DNA of 5,576 nucleotides from Bacteroidia bacterium (GTDB taxonomy: Bacteria; Bacteroidota; Bacteroidia; Flavobacteriales; Flavobacteriaceae): NCBI GenBank assembly GCA_030431085.1, contig JAUIJW010000162.1, forward strand, positions 1 through 5,576. Reading direction: 5' to 3'. Under the pieces are notes generated by a model, which had not been told where the DNA came from, did not search any database, and worked only from the letters and a program-made list of their open reading frames with translations. Every line of letters starts with the position of its first letter. Within the stretch, counting starts at the first letter, position 1. The position numbers and the translations under genes are program-made. Below are positions 1-5,576 of this stretch, piece after piece.

Positions 1-585
1 CTCATCTTTTGCTCTGCGCCATCGGTTTTCTTCGAATACAATATGAGATTTAAAAAACTCTGGTGACATCTCCACTCCAGACTCTGTATTAGACACTGTA
101 ACAATATTGCCATAAATAGGAAAAGTACTCTTCTCTGGCATGTAATAATAGGTAAAATCATCCCAAGACCAACCTGGGCCATAGGCGCTTTCATCTAAAG
201 CATTATCAATTAAAAAAACATTCGACGTATCTTTCTTTAAAAAATCAAGTACCAGCCTACTATCAAATCCATATAGAAAAGTTGGATCTGCCGTACCTTT
301 TATAAAAATAGAATCGTTTATTTTGGCATACTCGAAAGCCAATAATGAATCTTTTAAAGTTTTATATGCGGTATAAAATGTAAAAAGTTTAGTATTAGAT
401 GCTGGAGTAAAATATTTATTGCCATTAATATTAATAACTTCTTTACTGAGCTGAGGATCATACACCACCAACCCCTTAAAAAAATGTTCTTGCTCTGATT
501 TTTCGTTAATCTCTTTAGAAATTTTTTGTGTAACAGAACACGAGCAAATAAATACCGTAAAAATGACGTAAAAAGTATATCTCAT
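1..585 (-). CDS. dacB: D-alanyl-D-alanine carboxypeptidase / endopeptidase, PBP4 (peptidase S13) type, lipoprotein; partial, 3' end off the window
   Basis: 195 N-terminal codons are visible, open from the ATG at 585 to the left edge. S13 enzymes are usually about 430-500 residues, so over half is missing. Known role: a periplasmic serine enzyme that trims the terminal D-Ala from peptidoglycan stem peptides and/or cuts cross-links. Seen: a short hydrophobic leader ending in a lipobox-like ICSC, with Cys16 the likely lipidated residue, then the active-site tetrad PASNTK with Ser63 and Lys66 (SxxK). Further on, near residue 135, is the family's PGWSWDD block. The SxN and KTG motifs would lie beyond the edge. 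The lipid anchor implies membrane attachment, probably facing the periplasm. The start lies 4 bases after the stop of the upstream helicase gene, so the two are almost certainly cotranscribed. No Shine-Dalgarno site is seen, as is normal for this group. Family assignment is firm; the exact in vivo reaction is not. Confidence 0.9.
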   Translation of the reverse strand, partial: MRYTFYVIFTVFICSCSVTQKISKEINEKSEQEHFFKGLVVYDPQLSKEVININGNKYFTPASNTKLFTFYTAYKTLKDSLLAFEYAKINDSIFIKGTADPTFLYGFDSRLVLDFLKKDTSNVFLIDNALDESAYGPGWSWDDFTYYYMPEKSTFPIYGNIVTVSNTESGVEMSPEFFKSHIVFEENRWRRAKDE

Positions 586-589
586 TAAA

Positions 590-2014
590 TTATTCAAAAT
601 CTTCTTCTTTAAAACCTATAAGGTACAATTTTTCTTGAGCCCTAGTAATGGCTGTATATAGCCATCGAAGATACGAAAAATCTTGTCCGTTTGGTAAATA
701 CGGTTTTTCTACAAAAACATTTTTCCATTGCCCACCTTGAGATTTATGGCAAGTGATAGCGTATGAAAATTTAATCTGTAAAGCGTTAAAATATCTGTTG
801 TTTTTTATTGACAACATGATTTTATATTTTGATCGCTCATGCTGGTAATCTTTTGCAACCTCTTGATAAAGTTGATTAGATTCTTCATAACTTAGTGATG
901 GAGATTCACTACGTAAGGTATCTAGCATTACTACTGTTTCAAATGGTTTTTGGTTTGGATAATCTACCATACGTAATTTTACTTCGGCAAAACTAAATCC
1001 ATAAAGATCTTTATAATTAAAAATCTCAAGAATTTCACAGATGTCGCCATTAGCAATAAAACCAACGTTTTCAGAATCTTTAAGCCAATAATAATTATTT
1101 TTCACCACCATGATATAATCTCCGGTAGCAATTTCATTTTCTTGACCTAAAATTTTCGCCCTAATTTGTTGGTTGTATTGATTGGCTCTTTTATTAGACC
1201 GTACGATAATGGCAGTATCTTCTACCCCGTTATTGTCATAAACTTGCTGTATCGCATCTTGAATATCATACCCATCATTTAATAGTGAAACATCTTCAAA
1301 ATTATCTTGAAACTTAAAGGTTTCAAAAAATTGATCTTTTAAGCATAATCTAAGGGTGGTGGCATTTTCTAAAATACCAGACATTTTACCCTGACGCATC
1401 ACCTCATCTAATTCTAACTCTACAATATCCTTATTATATTGAAATGACAACAAACTACTGTCTAATGCCGGACTCAACTCTAATTTTACAGGTGGTAATT
1501 GCGCTGTGTCACCAATTAAAATTAGTTTACAATTTTTACCAGAATAGACATAAAACAATAAATCGTCTAATAAAGATCCATTTTCAAATAACTTCGCATC
1601 ACTTACCCGGTCTGGAATCATCGAGGCCTCATCTACAATAAATATCGTATTGGTATGCTTATTTTTTTGTAAAGCAAAACTTACGCCACCTCCCTTTTCC
1701 TTTTTAGGAAGATAGATTTTTTTATGAATCGTATACGCAGATTTTTTTGCATACCCTCCTATTACTTTTGCTGCCCTACCAGTTGGAGCCAGTAGTACTG
1801 ATTTCATCCCTATGTGCCACAAACTATTTACTAAAGTACTAATGGCCGTAGTTTTACCCGTTCCGGCATAACCTTTTAATAAAAATAAAGCCTGTTTATC
1901 TGAGCTTAAGACAAACTCAGATAATAAGGTTAATAATTGCTGTTGCTTATCTGTAGCCTGAAAAGGAAATTTATTTAATAGTTGACTAATAAATTTTTGA
2001 GGATCTTTAATCAT
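590..2014 (-). CDS. RecD-like superfamily 1 ATP-dependent DNA helicase (AAA family ATPase)
   Basis: A 474-residue protein from the ATG at 2014. All superfamily 1 helicase motifs are visible: Walker A GYAGTGKTT (48-56, Lys54), motif Ia APTGRAAKV (76-84), Walker B IFIVDEAS (124-131, Asp128-Glu129), motif III GDTAQLPPV (168-176), VMRQ (205-208), a UvrD_C_2-type motif V YAITCHKSQGGQW (418-430) and motif VI YTAITRAQEKL (about 453-463). Order and spacing match the RecD/Dda-like group. It lacks the long N-terminal region of RecD2, and no RecB/RecC partner is visible, so it is probably a stand-alone helicase in replication or repair. The exact substrate is unknown. The frame continues upstream to a TTG at 2047 (485 residues), but that TTG sits inside a perfect promoter element, and the ATG gives an N-terminus (MIKDPQKF) of the length I expect for relatives. 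The gene leads a two-gene transcript with the downstream carboxypeptidase. Confidence 0.9.
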   Translation of the reverse strand: MIKDPQKFISQLLNKFPFQATDKQQQLLTLLSEFVLSSDKQALFLLKGYAGTGKTTAISTLVNSLWHIGMKSVLLAPTGRAAKVIGGYAKKSAYTIHKKIYLPKKEKGGGVSFALQKNKHTNTIFIVDEASMIPDRVSDAKLFENGSLLDDLLFYVYSGKNCKLILIGDTAQLPPVKLELSPALDSSLLSFQYNKDIVELELDEVMRQGKMSGILENATTLRLCLKDQFFETFKFQDNFEDVSLLNDGYDIQDAIQQVYDNNGVEDTAIIVRSNKRANQYNQQIRAKILGQENEIATGDYIMVVKNNYYWLKDSENVGFIANGDICEILEIFNYKDLYGFSFAEVKLRMVDYPNQKPFETVVMLDTLRSESPSLSYEESNQLYQEVAKDYQHERSKYKIMLSIKNNRYFNALQIKFSYAITCHKSQGGQWKNVFVEKPYLPNGQDFSYLRWLYTAITRAQEKLYLIGFKEEDFE

Positions 2015-2044
2015 CAATGATATGTTACTAGGGTTGTTAGCCAA

Positions 2045-2052
2045 CAAAATTA
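2045..2052 (-). promoter_or_regulatory. Flavobacterial -7 promoter element (TAATTTTG) for the helicase-carboxypeptidase transcript
   Basis: On the minus strand the bases read TAATTTTG, a perfect match to the Bacteroidetes -7 consensus TAnnTTTG. Transcription would start near 2039, giving a leader of about 25 bases before the ATG at 2014. No convincing -33 TTG is seen about 18 bases upstream. It is the only match facing left in the gap. Just downstream, the minus strand can form a small TTGTT/AACAA hairpin with a four-base loop, of unknown meaning. Confidence 0.55.
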
Positions 2053-2167
2053 CATCAAATAAAAGCGCTCTTAAAACTTTTAACCTAAATTAGTTGATCG
2101 ATTTGCTAAAATGGAGATAAAATGTAGAATTATAATTGTATAATAGTTATGGAAATATTTTCGTGAA

Positions 2168-2181
2168 ACAAAAATTTTTGT
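2168..2181. repeat. Perfect 14-bp palindrome ACAAAAATTTTTGT abutting the plus-strand promoter
   Basis: The 14 bases equal their own reverse complement. The palindrome ends on the first base of the TAGATTTG -7 element, so it occupies the spacer between the -7 and -33 regions. A dimeric regulator bound here would block polymerase, so it could be an operator. In such AT-rich DNA, an A-tract meeting a T-tract may equally be chance or a DNA-bending element. Confidence 0.35.
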
Positions 2182-2188
2182 AGATTTG
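2181..2188 (+). promoter_or_regulatory. Flavobacterial -7 promoter element (TAGATTTG) for the plus-strand operon
   Basis: TAGATTTG is a perfect match to the Bacteroidetes TAnnTTTG consensus. The predicted transcription start is near 2194, giving a leader of about 25 bases to the ATG at 2219, which is typical of the group. A clear -33 TTG is not present; TTTTCG near 2158-2163 is the nearest candidate. The leader is very A/T-rich and lacks a Shine-Dalgarno site. The rest of the gap from 2053 to 2160 holds nothing else I can name. Confidence 0.65.
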
Positions 2189-2218
2189 CGATTATCCTAA
2201 TTAATTAAATTATATAAA

Positions 2219-2950
2219 ATGACATCTATTGTAATAATTATTGTAGCAGTGCTTGCCGTAGCAATTTTAGCCTACTTAATTGTGAATAAATTACCTGGAA
2301 AATTAAAACCTATTGTTTCACTGGTATTATGGGCCGTTATTATCTTTTTTGGATACCAAATCTACCAAAGTATCATGAAGCCAATTCATTTTAATAAAAA
2401 GAAAAAAGAACGTTATGCCAAGGTAATTGAAAACTTAAAAATTATTCGAGATGCAGAAGTTGCCTATGCAGAGGTGAACAGAAAATACACAGATAAGCCT
2501 CAAGATTTAATTAGCTTTATTGATACCGGTAAATTTGCTGTTACTGAAGTAAAAAATATAGTGGTAACAGAGCAGAGAGGAAGAATTACTATCGATGTTG
2601 AAAAAAGAATTGTTGATACTGTTGGTTTTGAACCTGTAATCAATTCTTTTAAAGATAGAGATTATAAAAATATGATGAACGTGCCAGGAACAAATGCCAA
2701 ATTTGATTTAAAAGTTGGGCAAATTGAAAAAGTTCAAGGCGTAAAAGCTTCAGTATTTGAGGCAAAGGTTGATAAAGAAGTGGTATTGGAAGGAATGGAT
2801 CGTGATTTGATACGTCAAGAAAAAGAAGCTTTAGGAGGAATTAATGTTCCTGGAGAATATATTAGTGTTGGATCATTAAATGAAGTAAATACGAACGGAA
2901 ACTGGCCTCCTTTTTACGATGGTTCTAAAGAAGAGAAAGACGATAAATAA
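2219..2950 (+). CDS. Unrecognised two-helix membrane protein with a pilin-like helical segment
   Basis: A 243-residue protein of no family I can name with confidence. Two hydrophobic helices (about 3-22 and 32-49) are joined by a short lysine-containing loop and followed by a strongly basic stretch (54-65, with KKKKER). Residues 69-105 (core IIRDAEVAYAEVNRKYTDKP, then DLISFIDTGK) resemble the helix and loop after the hydrophobic stem of type IV pilins and pseudopilins. However, there is no prepilin peptidase site and the stem is replaced by two helices. The rest is hydrophilic and probably strand-rich, and ends with VNTNGNWPPFYDG and an acidic, lysine-rich tail. Topology is ambiguous because both the loop and the post-helix region are basic. 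It is the first gene of the operon, 25-30 bases after a good -7 element, and its last 32 bases overlap the DUF3822 gene. That coupling suggests a shared role, but function is unknown. Confidence 0.85.
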   Translation: MTSIVIIIVAVLAVAILAYLIVNKLPGKLKPIVSLVLWAVIIFFGYQIYQSIMKPIHFNKKKKERYAKVIENLKIIRDAEVAYAEVNRKYTDKPQDLISFIDTGKFAVTEVKNIVVTEQRGRITIDVEKRIVDTVGFEPVINSFKDRDYKNMMNVPGTNAKFDLKVGQIEKVQGVKASVFEAKVDKEVVLEGMDRDLIRQEKEALGGINVPGEYISVGSLNEVNTNGNWPPFYDGSKEEKDDK

Positions 2951-3764
2951 TTTATCAGATAAATTTAACAATCTAAAAGATTGTGATCTATCCATCCAAA
3001 TTAGTTTGGATGGATTTTCTTTTTGTATCCGTCATCAAAATGAAATAGGACTTACAAAATACATTCCTTTCGAAGAAAGCTCAACTACGCCAGAACTTCA
3101 TTTAAAAAATCTACAGCATAGCTTTGCTAAAGAACAGAATCTTCAGCACTCGTTTAAATCTGTTAACATTAGTCATGTTAACGAATTATGCACTCTAGTA
3201 CCTAGACCATTATTTGATGCCCAAAATTTAAAACAGTATATTAAATACAGTACTAAGATTTTCAAAAACGACTATATTGTTTATGATAATATTGAAAACC
3301 ATCAAATGGTTAATGTATATCTGCCTTTTGTAAATTTGAATAACTTTTTTTTTGATAAATACGGGAGTTTTGAATACAAGCATGCTGCTACTATATTAGT
3401 AGAGCAACTTATGAATACTTATAAATTAAGCGAGCATCCAAAAATGTTTGTGCATTTATATAAAAACATCTTTGAGATTATTGTAATTGGTCAACAAAAA
3501 CTACTATTTCATAACTTCTTCAATTATTTATCTAAAGAAGATTTTATTTACTACATTTTATTTACAGCAGAGCAACTACATTTAAATCCAGAAACTTTTG
3601 AGCTCGTAATCTCAGGCGAAATTCATAACGATGATGATTTCTATCAAATGGCCTACACCTATATAAGAGATGTGAAACTATTAGAAGTAAGAAGTAACTA
3701 CACTTTCTCTAATGAGTTTACAGCTGCTCATAAGCGAGCTTTTTACACGCTCATTAATCAATAA
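2919..3764 (+). CDS. DUF3822 family protein (probable actin-like fold)
   Basis: A 281-residue soluble protein with no signal peptide or membrane helix. I recognise the DUF3822 pattern: the N-terminal LSIQISLDGFSFCI strand pair (24-37), LVPRPLFD (93-100), VYLPFVNLNNFFFDKYGSF (133-151) followed by HAATIL, and GQQKLLFHNFFNY (191-203). From memory, the family's solved Bacteroides structure has an actin-like ATPase fold; no catalytic residues can be assigned from sequence alone. The only ATG upstream of the conserved core is at 2919, giving a 32-base overlap with the preceding gene. No Shine-Dalgarno site precedes it, so translational coupling is likely. The 19 residues before the core are basic and atypical. 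The six-residue block NLQHSF occurs twice (64-69 and 74-79). A run of nine T (3345-3353) lies in the frame encoding FFF. The rsmD gene follows 10 bases later. Family call is good; function is unknown. Confidence 0.85.
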   Translation: MVLKKRKTINNLSDKFNNLKDCDLSIQISLDGFSFCIRHQNEIGLTKYIPFEESSTTPELHLKNLQHSFAKEQNLQHSFKSVNISHVNELCTLVPRPLFDAQNLKQYIKYSTKIFKNDYIVYDNIENHQMVNVYLPFVNLNNFFFDKYGSFEYKHAATILVEQLMNTYKLSEHPKMFVHLYKNIFEIIVIGQQKLLFHNFFNYLSKEDFIYYILFTAEQLHLNPETFELVISGEIHNDDDFYQMAYTYIRDVKLLEVRSNYTFSNEFTAAHKRAFYTLINQ

Positions 3765-3774
3765 TACTAAAACA

Positions 3775-4317
3775 ATGAGAATTATCTCTGGCAAACATAA
3801 AGGTAAAAGGTTAACTGCACCTAAAAACCTTCCAGTAAGACCAACTACAGATATGGCCAAAGAATCTCTTTTTAACATTCTTAACAACCATTATTATTTT
3901 GATGAAATTAAAGTTTTAGACCTGTTTGGAGGAATTGGCAGTATTAGCTTTGAGTTTGCCTCTAGAGGAACGAAAAACATCACTACAGTAGACCAACATC
4001 AAGGTTGTATCAGATACATCAATAGTGTGAATGCGCAGTTAGAATTAAACATCGACACAATAAAAAGTGATGTTTATCAATTTCTTGAAAAGTGTAGCCA
4101 ACAATATGATATCATTTTTGCAGACCCGCCTTATAATTTCACTTTAGAACAATTACAAAAACTACATCATTTAGTATTTTCTAAAAACTTATTATCCATA
4201 GAAGGGCTATTAATCATAGAACATAGCAACCAAATTAGTTTAGAAGATTTACCGTATTTTGACAAGTCAAAAAAATATGGTGGCAATAAGTTTAGCTTTT
4301 TTAATATGGATTCATAA
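3775..4317 (+). CDS. rsmD: 16S rRNA (guanine(966)-N(2))-methyltransferase RsmD
   Basis: A 180-residue protein, slightly shorter than the roughly 200 of Escherichia coli RsmD. Known role: S-adenosylmethionine-dependent N2-methylation of G966 in 16S rRNA during 30S subunit maturation, in the cytoplasm. Seen: the N-terminal signature MRIISGKHKGKRL (1-13), the VRPTTDMAKESLFNIL block (21-36), the cofactor-binding DLFGGIGSISFEFASRG (49-65), the acidic Asp73 that should contact the cofactor ribose, the catalytic DPPY (117-120), and the ending KKYGGNKFSFF. In the second block the usual DRVRE reads DMAKE, a mild substitution. The frame is open 21 codons further upstream to 3712, but the ATG at 3775 begins exactly at the conserved MRIISG and avoids overlapping DUF3822. 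It is last in the operon, 10 bases after DUF3822. Assignment is firm. Confidence 0.95.
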   Translation: MRIISGKHKGKRLTAPKNLPVRPTTDMAKESLFNILNNHYYFDEIKVLDLFGGIGSISFEFASRGTKNITTVDQHQGCIRYINSVNAQLELNIDTIKSDVYQFLEKCSQQYDIIFADPPYNFTLEQLQKLHHLVFSKNLLSIEGLLIIEHSNQISLEDLPYFDKSKKYGGNKFSFFNMDS

Positions 4318-4348
4318 AAAAAGAGAGCTCGATAAATCAAGCTCCCTT
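4316..4348 (-). terminator. Intrinsic terminator of the ammonium transporter gene
   Basis: Bases 4321-4329 pair with 4340-4348: AAG/CTT, one A-C mismatch, then GAGCT/AGCTC, around a 10-base loop. Read on the minus strand, the hairpin is followed by seven T (complement of 4316-4322), the classic U-tract, about 24 bases after the transporter stop codon. In the plus direction there is no T-run after the hairpin, so it should act poorly for the rsmD transcript. The U-tract overlaps the rsmD stop codon. Confidence 0.75.
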
Positions 4349-4371
4349 AATCACATATCTAAACTCAAATA

Positions 4372-5576
4372 CTAATGTTCGTTCATTCTAAAATCTGGGT
4401 AAGCAGTCATACCGTGTTCATGTAAATCTAAACCTTCTATTTCTTCTTTTTCAGACACTCTAATACCTACCGTTTTCTTTAAGGTGAATAAAATGATAAA
4501 TGAAGAAGCAATACAAAGCACAGCATAAGATACAACACCAACCAATTGGCTGACAAACTGATCTACACCTGCCAATTCTCCAAATAATCCTACGGCTAAA
4601 GTTCCCCAAATTCCACATATTAAGTGTACGGCAATTGCCCCTACAGGATCATCTAATTTAATTTTATCTACAAATGCTACTGCTGCTACTATTAATGCAC
4701 CAGCTACACTACCAATAATTATGGCATCTGTTGGACTCATCTGATCTGCTCCTGCAGTAATTCCTACTAATCCACCAAGTATTCCATTTAAAAACATGGT
4801 TAAATCGAAGTTTTTATACAATGCTGTAGAAACTAAAAATGATACCACACCTCCTGCCGCTGCTGCTAAACAGGTAGTTACCAATGTTAAAGATGTTAAA
4901 GTTGGGTCTGCAGATAATACCGAACCTCCATTAAACCCAAACCAACCGAGCCAAAGAATTAATACTCCAGCAGTTGCTAGTGGAATATTGTGACCCGGAA
5001 TGGCTTGTGGCTTACCATCTTTAAACTTACCTATACGAGATCCAAGCAACCATACCGCAACTAAAGCAGCCCAACCACCTACAGAGTGTACTAATGTAGA
5101 TCCAGCAAAATCATAAAAGGGAGTTTCTCTCATATCTAAGAATCCACCACCCCATTTCCATGAACCAGCAATTGGGTAAATAAATCCTACATATATAATT
5201 ACAAAAATCATAAATGGTACCAATTTAATTCTTTCCGCTACAGCTCCAGATACAATGGTAGCTGCTGTGGCAGCAAACATCCCTTGAAATAAGAAATCTG
5301 TCCACCAAGTATATCCTCCATCAGCATATTCCGGTGTCATTCCATTTTCTGGTGGTGTAATACCAAATCCAGCAAAACTAAAGAACCCTGAAGATCCTTC
5401 TGCAAAACCAGGATACATTAAATTAAAGCCTACTAAACAATATAATAATAAGCCTACTGTAATGATAAATATATTTTTAAATAAAATGTTTAACGTGTTT
5501 TTTTGTCTAGTCAGCCCGATTTCTAAGAAAGCGAAACCTAAGTGCATAAAGAAAACTAGAGCCGTACAGATCATCA
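4372..5576 (-). CDS. amtB: Ammonium transporter, Amt/AmtB family; partial, 5' end off the window
   Basis: About 400 residues are visible; the true start is probably beyond the right edge. The ATG at 5574 falls inside the first helix, whose MICTALVFFM matches an internal stretch of E. coli AmtB, and the two remaining bases fit an upstream xTG codon. Known role: a trimeric inner-membrane channel for ammonium/ammonia uptake. About 11 membrane helices can be traced. Counting from that ATG, key residues align with E. coli AmtB: Phe100 (F107 gate), Trp141 (W148, in KWGGGFL), Asp155 (D160), the pore pair His163 and His317 (H168, H318), and Phe214 (F215, in WFGFNGGS). The C-terminal tail keeps the EGLDLHEHG motif, which in relatives couples the trimer and contacts the PII protein GlnK. 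No glnK follows the gene; the next gene is convergent rsmD. It ends at a hairpin terminator. All transport residues are intact, so it should be functional. Confidence 0.95.
   Translation of the reverse strand, partial: MICTALVFFMHLGFAFLEIGLTRQKNTLNILFKNIFIITVGLLLYCLVGFNLMYPGFAEGSSGFFSFAGFGITPPENGMTPEYADGGYTWWTDFLFQGMFAATAATIVSGAVAERIKLVPFMIFVIIYVGFIYPIAGSWKWGGGFLDMRETPFYDFAGSTLVHSVGGWAALVAVWLLGSRIGKFKDGKPQAIPGHNIPLATAGVLILWLGWFGFNGGSVLSADPTLTSLTLVTTCLAAAAGGVVSFLVSTALYKNFDLTMFLNGILGGLVGITAGADQMSPTDAIIIGSVAGALIVAAVAFVDKIKLDDPVGAIAVHLICGIWGTLAVGLFGELAGVDQFVSQLVGVVSYAVLCIASSFIILFTLKKTVGIRVSEKEEIEGLDLHEHGMTAYPDFRMNEH

Noticed and set aside
1444..1641. Open plus-strand frame of 65 codons
   Set aside because: It lies antisense within the RecD-like helicase motifs, has no promoter or recognisable protein features, and is a shadow frame.
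2120..2150. AT-rich partly symmetric stretch (AATTATAATT and neighbours) considered as a regulatory site or origin-like element
   Set aside because: Short palindromes are expected by chance at this base composition, and no repeats or DnaA-box-like sites are present.
3712..3774. 21-codon upstream extension of rsmD
   Set aside because: It would overlap DUF3822 by 53 bases, and the conserved RsmD N-terminus MRIISG begins exactly at the ATG at 3775.
3681..3887. Open minus-strand frame of 68 codons with a hydrophobic stretch
   Set aside because: It is antisense to the end of DUF3822 and the start of rsmD, both well supported. The hydrophobicity arises from the complement of their codons.
4321..4348. 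Same hairpin as a terminator for the plus-strand rsmD transcript
   Set aside because: No T-run follows it in the plus direction (AATCACATA), so only weak bidirectional action is plausible.
4796..4993. Open plus-strand frame of 65 codons, alanine- and asparagine-rich
   Set aside because: It is antisense to conserved transmembrane helices of the ammonium transporter; a shadow frame.

Overview
The window looks like ordinary core chromosome of a member of the Flavobacteriia (Bacteroidetes). This is inferred from the AT-rich sequence, the perfect TAnnTTTG-type -7 elements, the lack of Shine-Dalgarno sites, the presence of a DUF3822 gene (a family known from Bacteroidetes), and the Bacteroidetes-like forms of the RecD-like helicase and RsmD. 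I see no mobile element, CRISPR array, tRNA, rRNA or sign of recent transfer.

Layout. The left part (1-2014) is read on the minus strand. A RecD-like superfamily 1 DNA helicase (590-2014) is followed after 4 bases by a lipoprotein-type D-alanyl-D-alanine carboxypeptidase of the PBP4/DacB class, which runs off the left edge. A divergent promoter region lies between about 2015 and 2218, with one perfect flavobacterial -7 element facing each way. The right-hand transcript is a tight plus-strand operon (2219-4317): an unrecognised two-helix membrane protein, a DUF3822 protein overlapping it by 32 bases, and the 16S rRNA methyltransferase RsmD starting 10 bases later. A convergent ammonium transporter gene (4372 to the right edge, minus strand, 5' end missing) meets this operon at 4318-4371. 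A hairpin with a U-tract there is oriented to end the transporter transcript.

How the genes relate. The helicase and the carboxypeptidase share a transcript but act in DNA metabolism and cell-wall maturation, with no evident functional tie. In the plus-strand operon only RsmD has a secure function. The other two are the only genes with real unknowns: a membrane protein with a pilin-like helical segment next to a protein whose family is reported to have an actin-like fold. This pair is the best lead in the window, but a new system cannot be claimed from it.
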